Positions 1 to 8,649 of a stretch of 64,000 nucleotides of DNA are shown in pieces (within the stretch, counting starts at the first letter, position 1; the number at the start of each line of letters is the position of its first letter). The notes below the pieces were generated by a model. The model was given only the letters and a program-made list of their open reading frames with translations. It was not told where the DNA came from and did no database searches. The translations under genes were made by a program, and so were the position numbers. The stretch is taken from the NCBI RefSeq assembly GCF_001550155.1, contig NZ_LRUF01000009.1:1-64000 (forward strand). Reading direction: 5' to 3'. The stretch is from Pseudoalteromonas arabiensis (GTDB taxonomy: Bacteria > Pseudomonadota > Gammaproteobacteria > Enterobacterales > Alteromonadaceae).

Positions 1-19
1 TTTTTTTATGCCTGAACTT

Positions 20-77
20 CAGGTTCATAGCCCAAAGATCGTCGGTTCGCCCTCAAAATTCACAGCTCCCGCAACCA
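20..77 (+). pseudogene. Degenerate tRNA-fMet-like fragment, copy 1
   Basis: The segment keeps an anticodon-arm-like GGTTCATAGCCC with the CAT anticodon, then AAAGATCGTCGGTTCG, and ends CTCCCGCAACCA, the usual 3' end of a gammaproteobacterial initiator tRNA. The 5' half (acceptor strand and D arm) is missing. Where a seven-base T loop and the 3' T-stem strand should be, there is a longer run, CCCTCAAAATTCACAG, so no normal T arm can form. It is most likely a dead fragment; a processed small RNA cannot be excluded. Confidence 0.6.
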
Positions 78-108
78 ACTGAAATTAAAAATTAATCTGT
101 AATACTAG

Positions 109-130
109 ACACGCGAAAGCGTGTTTTTTT
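109..130 (+). terminator. Intrinsic terminator after tRNA-like copy 1
   Basis: The stem is ACACGC/GCGTGT around a GAAA tetraloop (109-124), followed by a T tract to 130. It sits 31 bases after the CCA end of copy 1, as expected for the end of a tRNA transcript. Confidence 0.8.
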
Positions 131-142
131 ATGCCTGAAATT

Positions 143-208
143 CAGCTGCTCAGGCTCAAAACCCAAAGGTCGTCGGTTCGCCCTCAAAATTCACAGCTCC
201 CGCAACCA
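143..208 (+). pseudogene. Degenerate tRNA-fMet-like fragment, copy 2
   Basis: This copy is slightly longer than copy 1 on the 5' side: CAGCTGCTCAGGCTCAAAAC matches the end of the D arm and the anticodon arm of initiator tRNA, but the anticodon position reads CAA instead of CAT. It carries the same abnormal insert in the T arm (CCCTCAAAATTCACAG) and ends CTCCCGCAACCA. Both copies share this insert exactly, so it arose before the duplication or is under selection. Confidence 0.6.
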
Positions 209-241
209 GCTGAAATTAAAAATGAATATGTAATACTAGAC

Positions 242-260
242 ACGCGAAAGCGTTTTTTTT
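242..260 (+). terminator. Intrinsic terminator after tRNA-like copy 2
   Basis: The stem is ACGC/GCGT around GAAA, then eight T. It is the same hairpin as after copy 1 but has lost the outer base pairs. Confidence 0.65.
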
Positions 261-512
261 ATGCCTATAAGAAAGTGAAGGTGCTCTTGAGTATCGAAAA
301 AATCTTTTTATCTCATCATAATGTTTGTCCTAATAGGTAATAATACGAAATCATTGCCTATTAATAATATGGTTTCTTGCTTCAAAATAGTTCTCTTTAT
401 TAAACAGATTAATATTTTCCTTCTGCTACGTTTAGTGACTTGCATAATCTTCTCTTAAAAGATTGAAAAGTTTATGTTACAAGGTAGGTAAAATTACTTT
501 TTAGTTACAAGT

Positions 513-1127
513 ATGACTGAACTTTACCACTGGTTTGACTTAATTGGCGTGGCTGTATTTGCTGTATCGGGTACGCTGCTGGCCTATGATAAAAAAATGG
601 ATGGCTTTGGGGTTGTTGTACTTGCCACCGTAACGGCAATTGGTGGTGGTACGTTGCGTGACTTAATCCTAGATGTTCCTGTTTTTTGGTTACATGATCA
701 AAGCTATTTTTGGGCTATTTTATTTTCGGTATTTGTTACTACACGTTTAATTAATAAGCAGCGTTCGATTGAATTTAATACGCTACAGATAGCAGATGCA
801 TTTGGTCTGGCGTTTTTTGCTGTTATGGGCGCTCAAAAAGCAATGTTGGCAGGTATGCCTGACACAACGGCTATTATTATGGGCGTTATTACAGGTTGCT
901 TCGGCGGCATGATCCGTGATGTGCTCGCAGGTAATATGCCTATGCTATTAAAAGGTGAGTTATACGCAATTACCTGTATCGCAGGCGGAGTCGCTTATAC
1001 GCTGGGTATTTCTTTTGGTTTTGTAACAGAGCTTGCGATGGTGATTGCAATGCTAGTGACGCTTGTTTTACGACTGGCGGCGATGAAGTGGCGGTTAACG
1101 TTGCATATTTTTAAATATTCTGATTAA
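513..1127 (+). CDS. TRIC/UPF0126 family cation channel (YicG-like)
   Basis: This 204-residue inner membrane protein matches the trimeric intracellular cation channel (UPF0126) family, the same length as E. coli YicG (about 205). It has the two tandem copies of the family motif: a first half with VSGTLLAYDKKMDGFGVV and GGGTLRD (about residues 18-52) and a second with GGMIRDVLAG (about 130-140), on hydrophobic segments. In bacteria the family forms trimeric K+/Na+ channels; the role here is inferred only. It starts at an ATG with no strong ribosome binding site. The next gene follows after 37 bases, so the two may be co-transcribed. Confidence 0.85.
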   Translation: MTELYHWFDLIGVAVFAVSGTLLAYDKKMDGFGVVVLATVTAIGGGTLRDLILDVPVFWLHDQSYFWAILFSVFVTTRLINKQRSIEFNTLQIADAFGLAFFAVMGAQKAMLAGMPDTTAIIMGVITGCFGGMIRDVLAGNMPMLLKGELYAITCIAGGVAYTLGISFGFVTELAMVIAMLVTLVLRLAAMKWRLTLHIFKYSD

Positions 1128-1164
1128 ACTATAACTTAGGACTTGTTATAGGGACAGATGAAAC

Positions 1165-2676
1165 GTGTCATTAGCTCGTATTTTTTCTCGTGCACAAATA
1201 GGCGTACAAGCACCAGAAGTCATAGTTGAAGTGCATTTAGGTAATGGTTTACCGGCTTTTCATATAGTTGGTCTGCCCGAAACATCTGTGAAGGAAGCGA
1301 AAGATCGCGTAAGAAGCGCACTTGAAAACTCACAGTTTGGCTTTCCTGATCAGCGGATCACGGTTAATTTAGCACCCGCAGACTTGCCTAAAGAGGGAGG
1401 GCGCTTTGATTTAGCCATCGCCGTAGGCATCTTGGTGGCATCAGGGCAGATTAGTTGTCCCGATATTCATCGTTATGAATTTTATGGTGAGCTTGCCTTA
1501 AATGGGGAAGTTAGAGGTGTGAATGCGATTTTGCCCTCCGTGCTCGGTGCTAAAGAGAAAGGCCGTTGTTGCTTTCTTCCTGCCGATAATGACTCCTTGG
1601 CGAGTCTTGTTTCTGGGGTCGCACGAAAAGCAGTATATTCTATTCAAGATGTCTGGAACGACTTACTTAACCAGCAACCCCTTCCTTTGAATATTGAATA
1701 CCCAGAGCAGGAATTAGATAGGGAATCTCTCCTCGATTTAAGCGATGTTAAAGGGCAACCAGGCGCGAAACGCGTATTAGAAATTGCCGCTGCTGGTGGG
1801 CATAATTTGTTATTTTTAGGCCCTCCGGGTACAGGCAAATCTATGCTCGCACAGCGTATGCCGACAATTATGCCCGCCATGTCTGACGATGAAGCGATTA
1901 GTACCGCAGCGCTTTATTCAATTATTGGTCAATCAGTCGATTTAGCGAATTGGCGTGAGCGTCCCTTTCGCAATCCTCATCATACGTGTTCAGCAGTCGC
2001 ACTTGTTGGTGGTTCGTCAAACCCAAAGCCAGGGGAAATTTCATTAGCCCACAATGGAGTGCTTTTTTTGGATGAGCTGCCTGAATTTGAGAGAAAAGTA
2101 CTCGACTCATTGCGTGAACCTATGGAAACGGGCGTAGTAACGATATCAAGAGCCGCGAGGCAAATGGAGTTCCCTTCGCAATTTCAGTTGATTGCAGCCC
2201 TTAACCCAAGCCCAACAGGTAGCCACACAGATAAGCGAGCGACGCCCGATCAAGTGCTACGTTACTTATCTCGGGTGTCAGGGCCATTTATCGATCGTAT
2301 TGATTTACAAATTGAGTTGCCAAGATTAACCAGTAGCCAACTACAAAGTACTGAAATAGAAGAAAGCAGTGAGCAAGTTCGCTCACGTGTTGAGCGTGCC
2401 TACGCAATTCAGCTTGAAAGACAAGGCAAAGTGAATGCGCGTTTGAATAATAAAGAAATGAATCGTTACTGTATTTTAGCAGCCGCAGAGCTTCAGTTTT
2501 TAGCTAAAGCCAGTGAAAAACTGGCTTTATCGCCTCGCTCTTATCATCGGGTAATTAAAGTGGCACGCACCATCAGCGATTTAAAAGCGCAGCCAAATAT
2601 AACCTTAAGTGAGCTAAAAGAAGCATTAAATTATCGGGCATTTGAGCGGCTAATTAGTCAGCTAACGCAACTCTAA
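1165..2676 (+). CDS. comM: ComM/YifB family Mg-chelatase-like AAA+ ATPase
   Basis: This 503-residue protein aligns over its whole length with E. coli YifB/ComM. The N-terminal ChlI-like domain runs to about residue 170, with VGLPETSVKEAKDRVR and NLAPADLPKEGGRFDL. The AAA+ core has a Walker A GPPGTGKS at 219-226 and a Walker B-like GVLFLDELPEF near 300; a C-terminal Mg-chelatase subdomain follows. In Vibrio cholerae, ComM is a hexameric helicase that extends branch migration during natural transformation, so the same role is likely here. The start is GTG at 1165; the protein begins MSLARIFSRA, like family members. It converges with the response regulator, with only four bases between them. Confidence 0.93.
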   Translation: MSLARIFSRAQIGVQAPEVIVEVHLGNGLPAFHIVGLPETSVKEAKDRVRSALENSQFGFPDQRITVNLAPADLPKEGGRFDLAIAVGILVASGQISCPDIHRYEFYGELALNGEVRGVNAILPSVLGAKEKGRCCFLPADNDSLASLVSGVARKAVYSIQDVWNDLLNQQPLPLNIEYPEQELDRESLLDLSDVKGQPGAKRVLEIAAAGGHNLLFLGPPGTGKSMLAQRMPTIMPAMSDDEAISTAALYSIIGQSVDLANWRERPFRNPHHTCSAVALVGGSSNPKPGEISLAHNGVLFLDELPEFERKVLDSLREPMETGVVTISRAARQMEFPSQFQLIAALNPSPTGSHTDKRATPDQVLRYLSRVSGPFIDRIDLQIELPRLTSSQLQSTEIEESSEQVRSRVERAYAIQLERQGKVNARLNNKEMNRYCILAAAELQFLAKASEKLALSPRSYHRVIKVARTISDLKAQPNITLSELKEALNYRAFERLISQLTQL

Positions 2677-2680
2677 AAGT

Positions 2681-3385
2681 TTAAATCGATAACATGTAAC
2701 CTTTACCACGTACTGTAACAATACGCTTCTGATCCTTTTCATCACTTAATTTTTTACGTAGTCGACCAATCAATACATCGACGGTGCGATCACTTGGGCT
2801 CCAATCTGGTTGACCAATCTCTTCAGATATCTTTTCACGTGATGTTGCTTTACCCGCATTTGCAATTAAGCAAATAAGTACTTTGTGTTCAGCTTCTGTT
2901 AGGCGCGACTCTTCACCGTTGGGGGTAATCAAGGTTCGATTATCAGGGTGTAGCTTGAAGTCGGCATATTCAATAAACTCTTCGCTTTCATCATCGTTTT
3001 GAGAGCTCTTTAGACGTTTGTGAAGGGCACGCATTCTAAGTTCGAGCTCAAGTAAGTCTACGGGCTTACATATGTAGTCATCTGCACCTTGGGCAAGCCC
3101 TGCAATGCGATCGGCTTGAGAGTCTCTGCTTGATAGCATAATTACGCCAATTTCTGTGAGCGCGTTGAGTTCTTTTGCTAATAGCAGACCATCACGTTTG
3201 GGTAGTACTATATCGATGACAGCTAAAGAGATTGCATTTTGTGAAGGGGCGCGGGATTGCACAATGCCCAGTGCATCGGCACCTGTTGAGTCTACCTCAA
3301 TCTCAAATTCAGTCTCTTTAAAATGGTTGAGAATACGTTTGACGAGTAGCTCGTCATCTTCAACCAATAAAACTTGAATAGTCAT
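2681..3385 (-). CDS. OmpR/PhoB-type response regulator, orphan
   Basis: This 234-residue two-domain regulator has a receiver domain (about 1-122) with acidic pocket ED (10-11), phospho-acceptor Asp58 (VIDIVLP) and a Lys in the ICKPVD motif. A winged-helix DNA-binding domain (about 138-234) follows, with the typical RTVDVLIGRLRKKL and the C-terminal VRGKGYML. No histidine kinase gene is adjacent on either side, so partner and targets cannot be named. It reads towards comM and away from the S9 peptidase. The linker is rich in Ser/Glu/Asp. Confidence 0.92.
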   Translation of the reverse strand: MTIQVLLVEDDELLVKRILNHFKETEFEIEVDSTGADALGIVQSRAPSQNAISLAVIDIVLPKRDGLLLAKELNALTEIGVIMLSSRDSQADRIAGLAQGADDYICKPVDLLELELRMRALHKRLKSSQNDDESEEFIEYADFKLHPDNRTLITPNGEESRLTEAEHKVLICLIANAGKATSREKISEEIGQPDWSPSDRTVDVLIGRLRKKLSDEKDQKRIVTVRGKGYMLSI

Positions 3386-3508
3386 TAGCTTCTATTTCAC
3401 ACTTGATTTGTTGTTATGTTAGCACTGTATGACAAAGAGTGAGAAGTGTAATGGATAGGTTTATAACTATTTCTTACAATTTAATTAGTTAGGTGTCGTA
3501 AAGTGAAA

Positions 3509-3539
3509 GAAAAGTTGAGTACTTTTGTAGTACTCAACT
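3509..3539 (-). terminator. Intrinsic terminator of the S9 peptidase gene
   Basis: A perfect nine-pair stem, GTTGAGTAC/GTACTCAAC (3514-3538), lies 11 bases after the stop codon. On the minus strand it is followed by TTTTC. Confidence 0.7.
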
Positions 3540-3549
3540 ATATAAAAAT

Positions 3550-6045
3550 CTACTTTTCAGCGTAAAGGTATTGCCACCATTGTGGCTGCTCTTTTAGATT
3601 TTTATCGAAATAAGCGAGCATGGTGTCCCACCAATCAAAGCGTTTGTCGCGTGCAAATATCTGATGGTCTGCGCCTTTGTACTCAATGAGTTCGACATCT
3701 TTTCCTAGTAACTTTAATGCCGTGTACATATTGTGACTTTCCCCAACCGGTACATTCGTATCCGAATCACCATGCAGTAATAATAATGGTGTGGTCACCT
3801 TGTCGGCATGAAAAACAGGACTATGTTGGCTGTAAAGGGCTGGGTTATTCCAAGGATAGCTATTTTTAGACGCCTCGTTAGAGTATAAGTACCCCCACCA
3901 GCCTTGTCCCCAATACGACGTAATATTAGAAATGCCAGCATGGGCGATTGAGGCACTAAACATATCTGTTTTGGTAGCCAGTAGCATAGTCATAAAGCCA
4001 CCATAGGACGCACCTAAGTTGCCAACACGTTTGCTATCTACGAAGTGATACTGGTTTAAAAACGCCTTTGTGCCATCGATGATATCGTTCGCTGTGTACT
4101 CACCCCATGCATTTACGTGTTTAGCTGAGAACTCTTGGCCAAAGCCTGTTGCGCCCGTTGGTTGCACAACATAAACAACATAGCCATGCTCAGCCCACAA
4201 GTTAAATGGATAACGACCTGTAAAACCACGAGTAACGGGTGATGTACCGCCATAATAATAGACCAGTGCAGGGTATTTTTTGCTTTTATCTACGTTGTGC
4301 GGCAAGTAAACGCGGCCTTTAATTTCAATACCGTCTTTATTGGTAAAGTTAAACTCTTCAAGTGAGGCAATGGCAGTATCTTTATAGGCGATCGGTTTTG
4401 AATCCCACAATATTTTCGCGCGGCTGTTACCTAGGCTTAGTTGTTTCAGTTGCTGAGGTGTTGAAGCTGTAGTGCCAGTGAGCAAAATGCTGGGGTTGCG
4501 TTCTTTTGAATAACTAAATTGCTCAACAACATCAAAGCCGGCGTTCACCTTATTAAAGCGCTTTTTACTGAGGTCATACTGGTAAAGTTGTACTGTATCT
4601 TGTTCTGTAACTTTTATAAGTGCATCACCATTTTCAAGTACATTGAGTTGGCCAATTGCAGGATTAAATTCTTTGCTTAACGCTGTGGCTTTTTTACCAT
4701 CACGACTTAAAAGGTAAAGTTGCCCATCGTAGTTATTAGCAAGCATGCCTTGTGGTAGGTTACGCCCTAAACCATTGTTAAAGTCAGGGCCTGCCGTTAC
4801 ATAAATCCCTTCGTTTGTGTATTTAGCCTGATTAAAGGTTTTAAATTGACCAAGTACATTGAGCGCTGATGTCGCCAGGTTTAATTCAACCAGCTCAGTT
4901 GCTGGCTCGGGTGATAGTTGCATTGCTTGTGCTGAGCGACTCATTAATATGCTGCCACGTTTGGCATCAAAGTCTTCTAGTGAGTGGCTAAGTGGGCCTT
5001 GGCTTACTATTTTGCTAAGACCTGTGGCAATATCAAGTAAATAGACTTGTGATGTCGTACGAGCATACGACCAGCGATCTTGTAGACCTTGATAGTGCTT
5101 AGTGAGCTTACCATTATCTTCAGGTGATTTTGACCAGCTAAAGATCAAGCTGTTTTGGTCATAAAATTGAAAGCCGTTCGCTCCAGAGAGGTTTTTAGCG
5201 ATGACACTCAGCTGCATGGTTTTTAGATTTAAGCGCTTAAGCTCACCATTTAATAGATACACTAAACGTTTGCTGTCAGGGCTCCAAGTTATACTACTTG
5301 GCTGAGCTGACTCGAAACGATACAGAGTATTGTTCTTGGCGTCTTTAAGCTCTGTAACATATTGAGCTTGGTTGGCGGTTGCATCTTCGTAATGACGTTT
5401 GCTCGTGATAAAATAATCGCCACTGGGTGCCATTGACACAAAGCTAATTGTCGGCGCATCGAATAATTGCTTAGCCGATAAACCATGTTGCTGTTTAGCG
5501 CTAAATTGTATAGCGTCTAGTTCAGATTTAGCTGTAAAATCAAGCTCCACCTGATTCCAGTTTGCGACTTGCTCCGTAACGATAACAATTTGATGATCGC
5601 CTTGGCTTAAGGCTAATTCGTAGGCTTGATTTTTTTCTGTTTGTTTTTCGCCATCAATAAATAGCTGAGCGTTTTCAATGCCTTTTAAGGTCAATGTGCC
5701 TTGACTGAATCGATCTGTTGACGCTGTGAATTTAAGTGCTTGTAACCCTCCAAGGGTTAACGCACTGACTTTGTCGAATGCTTGCCAGTCAACGTCATTA
5801 CCAAACAAATGTATACTGTCACTGCTTGTTTGTAAGCTTGGCAATAAGTTTGCGATGATGGCATCGCGATGATCGGTTTGATACGGCTTCAGTTGCATAT
5901 CTTCTGCAAGTGGGCCAATAAACTGAATGGCTGATTTGTCGATTGGGTCTGCCAAAGAGGTTGTGCTTAGGGCACTGAGTACGAATGCACCCAGTGTTAT
6001 TTTTAAATGGGTAGACTTACTCTGCCAAGTTCTTCTAAATGTCAT
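3550..6045 (-). CDS. Secreted S9 family (prolyl oligopeptidase-type) peptidase
   Basis: This 831-residue protein has a signal peptide (basic N-terminus, hydrophobic LGAFVLSALSTTSLA, cleavage near residue 32), so it should act in the periplasm or outside. A long beta-propeller-like region (about 180-560, with SWSPDSKRLVYLLNGEL) precedes a C-terminal alpha/beta-hydrolase domain. The triad is visible: Ser680 in GASYGG, Asp762 in HGDSDTNVP and His794 in KGADHQIF. S9 enzymes cut short peptides, often after Pro or with dipeptidyl specificity; specificity cannot be set here. It is likely a single-gene unit ending at its own terminator, and probably serves peptide scavenging. Confidence 0.9.
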   Translation of the reverse strand: MTFRRTWQSKSTHLKITLGAFVLSALSTTSLADPIDKSAIQFIGPLAEDMQLKPYQTDHRDAIIANLLPSLQTSSDSIHLFGNDVDWQAFDKVSALTLGGLQALKFTASTDRFSQGTLTLKGIENAQLFIDGEKQTEKNQAYELALSQGDHQIVIVTEQVANWNQVELDFTAKSELDAIQFSAKQQHGLSAKQLFDAPTISFVSMAPSGDYFITSKRHYEDATANQAQYVTELKDAKNNTLYRFESAQPSSITWSPDSKRLVYLLNGELKRLNLKTMQLSVIAKNLSGANGFQFYDQNSLIFSWSKSPEDNGKLTKHYQGLQDRWSYARTTSQVYLLDIATGLSKIVSQGPLSHSLEDFDAKRGSILMSRSAQAMQLSPEPATELVELNLATSALNVLGQFKTFNQAKYTNEGIYVTAGPDFNNGLGRNLPQGMLANNYDGQLYLLSRDGKKATALSKEFNPAIGQLNVLENGDALIKVTEQDTVQLYQYDLSKKRFNKVNAGFDVVEQFSYSKERNPSILLTGTTASTPQQLKQLSLGNSRAKILWDSKPIAYKDTAIASLEEFNFTNKDGIEIKGRVYLPHNVDKSKKYPALVYYYGGTSPVTRGFTGRYPFNLWAEHGYVVYVVQPTGATGFGQEFSAKHVNAWGEYTANDIIDGTKAFLNQYHFVDSKRVGNLGASYGGFMTMLLATKTDMFSASIAHAGISNITSYWGQGWWGYLYSNEASKNSYPWNNPALYSQHSPVFHADKVTTPLLLLHGDSDTNVPVGESHNMYTALKLLGKDVELIEYKGADHQIFARDKRFDWWDTMLAYFDKNLKEQPQWWQYLYAEK

Positions 6046-6190
6046 AATTGAGCCTATAGTCGGTAATTTGAGCTAATATAGCACGCGCTAAAAAAGCCAA
6101 AAAGTGCTCTGCGTTAGAATGCACTCAGGGTTTGAGGTTGAGTCATACACTTGTTAAGGTGAGCAAGTTACCCCAAAGTGAGGATAGATA

Positions 6191-7255
6191 GTGACACTTT
6201 TACTTGTTTACATGGTCGTCGCCATTACGATTTCGTTTTTGTGTTCTGTGATGGAGGCGGTGTTATTAAGCATTACGCCCAGCTATGTTGCATTAATACG
6301 TAAACAACAGCCTCATTTAGCTAAACGTGTCTCCAAACTTAAAGATAATATAGATCAGCCGCTTGCCGCTATTTTAACTCTCAATACCATTGCTCATACC
6401 GCAGGTGCTGCGGGGGTTGGGGCTCAAGCAGCCGTGGTTTTTTCTGATGCTGCCGTGGGCGTTGCATCAGCTATTATGACGTTATTAGTGTTGGTGCTGT
6501 CTGAGATCATCCCTAAAACATTAGGCGCTAATTATTGGCGCGCTCTGACGCCTATTGTCAGCCTTGGCTTAGTTGGCTTGGTGTTTATGTTAAAACCCTT
6601 TGTCTGGTTTGCAGATATTCTTACTCGTTTCTTAGGTCGAAATTACGATGAAGCTTATTATATTCGTCAAGAAATTGAAGCTATGGCGGATATTGGAACG
6701 GAATCGGGAGCGCTTGGTCAGGATGAATCTGAAATAATAAGAAGCTTATTGCACTTTCGCCACGCTAAGCTCGATACCATCATGACACCACGTACTGTAT
6801 TGTTCAAAGTACATAAAGATTTAACCGTTAATCAGTACTTGTCTGAATATGGCTCTTCGTCATTTTCTCGTGTACTGGTGTATGATCAAAATGGCGATGA
6901 TATTATTGGCTTTGTGCATAAGAACGATATTATGCTTGCTTATCACCGATTAGGCGAAGACTATAAAATCAGTAAGTTAGTAAAACCTATCTATACTGTG
7001 CCAGAAACATTACACGTGCCAACCTTGCTTGAAACACTGTTGACAGAACGTACTCATATTTGCCTAGTTGTGGATGAGTACGGGGATGTGCAAGGAATTG
7101 TCACCCTTGAAGATCTCATTGAAGCGTTGATGGGCCTCGAAATAGTTGATGAACATGATCAGTCAGCTAATATGCAGCATGTTGCCAAGCAGCGTTGGCG
7201 ACAGCGCCTAGAAAGTAGCAATACGATTGTTAGTGATGATAAGCGTAAGCCCTAA
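6191..7255 (+). CDS. CNNM (DUF21) membrane protein with CBS domain pair
   Basis: This 354-residue protein has an N-terminal CNNM/DUF21 transmembrane domain (about 1-150) with the conserved LVLSEIIPKTLG (101-112). A CBS pair (about 195-318) ends in LVVDEYGDVQGIVTLEDLIE. Related proteins (CorC/MpfA/YoaE, CNNM) take part in Mg2+ or Co2+ efflux. The C-terminal CorC_HlyC transporter-associated domain of longer members is missing; a 35-residue basic tail replaces it. The start is GTG at 6191 after a GAGGATAG ribosome binding site. Its end overlaps the convergent EAL gene by four bases. Confidence 0.88.
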   Translation: MTLLLVYMVVAITISFLCSVMEAVLLSITPSYVALIRKQQPHLAKRVSKLKDNIDQPLAAILTLNTIAHTAGAAGVGAQAAVVFSDAAVGVASAIMTLLVLVLSEIIPKTLGANYWRALTPIVSLGLVGLVFMLKPFVWFADILTRFLGRNYDEAYYIRQEIEAMADIGTESGALGQDESEIIRSLLHFRHAKLDTIMTPRTVLFKVHKDLTVNQYLSEYGSSSFSRVLVYDQNGDDIIGFVHKNDIMLAYHRLGEDYKISKLVKPIYTVPETLHVPTLLETLLTERTHICLVVDEYGDVQGIVTLEDLIEALMGLEIVDEHDQSANMQHVAKQRWRQRLESSNTIVSDDKRKP

Positions 7256-8478
7256 CGCCTATAGCCAGCCGCCGTTTTAACCATTTGCCGCCATGATAAA
7301 GACCAATTTAAAAAGTCGTCTTTGGATTTTGGTCGGCATAGTAAAAAACCTTGCATAAGAATGAACTCTTTATACCTATCAAGGTAATCAAGCTCTTCAA
7401 CGCGCTCGATGCCCTCTGCAACAATCGCTAAGTCCTCTTGTATGGCAATATTTACTAAACTACTGACGATAACTTGTGAAAATTGATCGGTTTCAATATT
7501 GCTGATCAAGGTTCTATCAATTTTTATTTCAGTAAAAGGCAGCGTTTTTAGTTGCTGTACGTTTGTAAAACCTGTACCGAAATCATCAAGGGATATGCCA
7601 AAGCCCCTCATGCGTAAGCGGTTAAGCGTTTCTAGCTGTGCGGCACTTCGTAAAGCATATTGTTCTGTTATTTCTAATATCACTTCACTGGGAGTGAGTT
7701 TATTAAGGTGTAGGATCAGGGCTAACTTATCAGGGCAGCTTAAGTCTTCTAACTGGGAAGGTGATAAATTGAATGCCAGCTTTAAGTTAGGATCAAAATG
7801 CTCTTTTATCTCATTAAAGTCATTGGTTGCTTTTTCGAATAACTGAAAAGTGATGAGGTTAATGAGGTCTAAGTCTTCAGCAATGCAGATAAATCGATCT
7901 GGCAAGACGACTTCATCTTCTTTACTGGTGTTTATACGTGCCAATACCTCAATGCTTTCTACCCGATTATCATGGCGATTGATTTTGGGCTGATAATAAG
8001 GAAGCACTTCATTGTGACTTATCGCATGCAGGAGCAGCGACTCTGAAATAGGTGATTTTGTACGTTCAATGTGAACAGAAAAATGCTCAAGTTTTTGCAG
8101 CAATAAATAAACCTGATTCAATTGTACAGGTTTCGAAATGTTGCCAATCAAGTGGGCGTTATGCTTACGTGCCAAATCTGCCGCTAAATCAATGACTTTT
8201 GGATCCATTTCAGAAATAATGGCTATCGCACCATTGTATTTCATTTCACCTAAGTGTCGAATAAGCTCCATCCCATCCATATCTGGCATATTTAAATCTG
8301 TAAATACGGCATCAAAGTAATGGGGTGCTTTTTTGATTTTCTCCAACGCATCAGTTGCACTTAAGCAGGTTGTGATATTTGTTATCTCGAGCTCATTTAG
8401 TATGGCTTGCATAACAATTAAAATTGCTTTGGAGTCATCTACTACAAGTATATGTCGGTTTGATTTCACCTTATTCAC
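7252..8478 (-). CDS. Response regulator with EAL domain (c-di-GMP phosphodiesterase-like)
   Basis: This 408-residue protein has a receiver domain (1-125; Asp61 in FTDLNMPDMDG) followed by an EAL domain (about 145-395). The name-giving motif reads EVLAR (Glu177-Val-Leu), but the other catalytic positions look intact: Asn237, Glu269, Asp298-Asp299 in LDDFGTGF, Lys319 in EIKID, Glu355 in VAEGIE and Gln376. An active c-di-GMP phosphodiesterase controlled by phosphorylation is therefore likely. No output HTH follows, unlike VieA. The first codon is GTG at 8478; a GTG at codon 4 (8469) has a better placed GGAG and may be the true start. No kinase is adjacent. Confidence 0.88.
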   Translation of the reverse strand: MNKVKSNRHILVVDDSKAILIVMQAILNELEITNITTCLSATDALEKIKKAPHYFDAVFTDLNMPDMDGMELIRHLGEMKYNGAIAIISEMDPKVIDLAADLARKHNAHLIGNISKPVQLNQVYLLLQKLEHFSVHIERTKSPISESLLLHAISHNEVLPYYQPKINRHDNRVESIEVLARINTSKEDEVVLPDRFICIAEDLDLINLITFQLFEKATNDFNEIKEHFDPNLKLAFNLSPSQLEDLSCPDKLALILHLNKLTPSEVILEITEQYALRSAAQLETLNRLRMRGFGISLDDFGTGFTNVQQLKTLPFTEIKIDRTLISNIETDQFSQVIVSSLVNIAIQEDLAIVAEGIERVEELDYLDRYKEFILMQGFLLCRPKSKDDFLNWSLSWRQMVKTAAGYRR

Positions 8479-8649
8479 TCCATGAATAAATTAATCTTCT
8501 TTAAAAGTAGTAGGAAAAAAGGAGTTCGTCATGTTTTATGACTGGTCAGTGATGAAAAAAAACGCTACTTTAGAAATATTGTCAATAATCCGGAATTTTG
8601 CTTTTTCTAAATGTAATAGCTTAATACAACAATAGCGTTTAAAATCATT

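Larger units (their letters stand above)
1..260 (+). repeat. Tandem ~130-bp repeat, two copies plus the edge of a third
   Basis: Positions 8-130 and 131-260 are two copies of one unit. Each starts with ATGCCTGAA, carries a tRNA-fMet-like 3' part, then a shared AT-rich spacer with TAATACTAGACACGCG, and ends in a short hairpin with a T tract. The window begins inside another T tract (1-7) directly followed by the same ATGCCTGAA, so at least one more terminator-like end lies just upstream. After copy 2 only ATGCCT (261-266) is kept before the sequence becomes unrelated. From 261 to 512 I see no gene. Confidence 0.85.

Noticed and set aside
131..340. A 69-codon frame beginning in the tandem repeat
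   Set aside because: It runs through the tRNA-like part and the terminator T tract, so it is not a protein gene.
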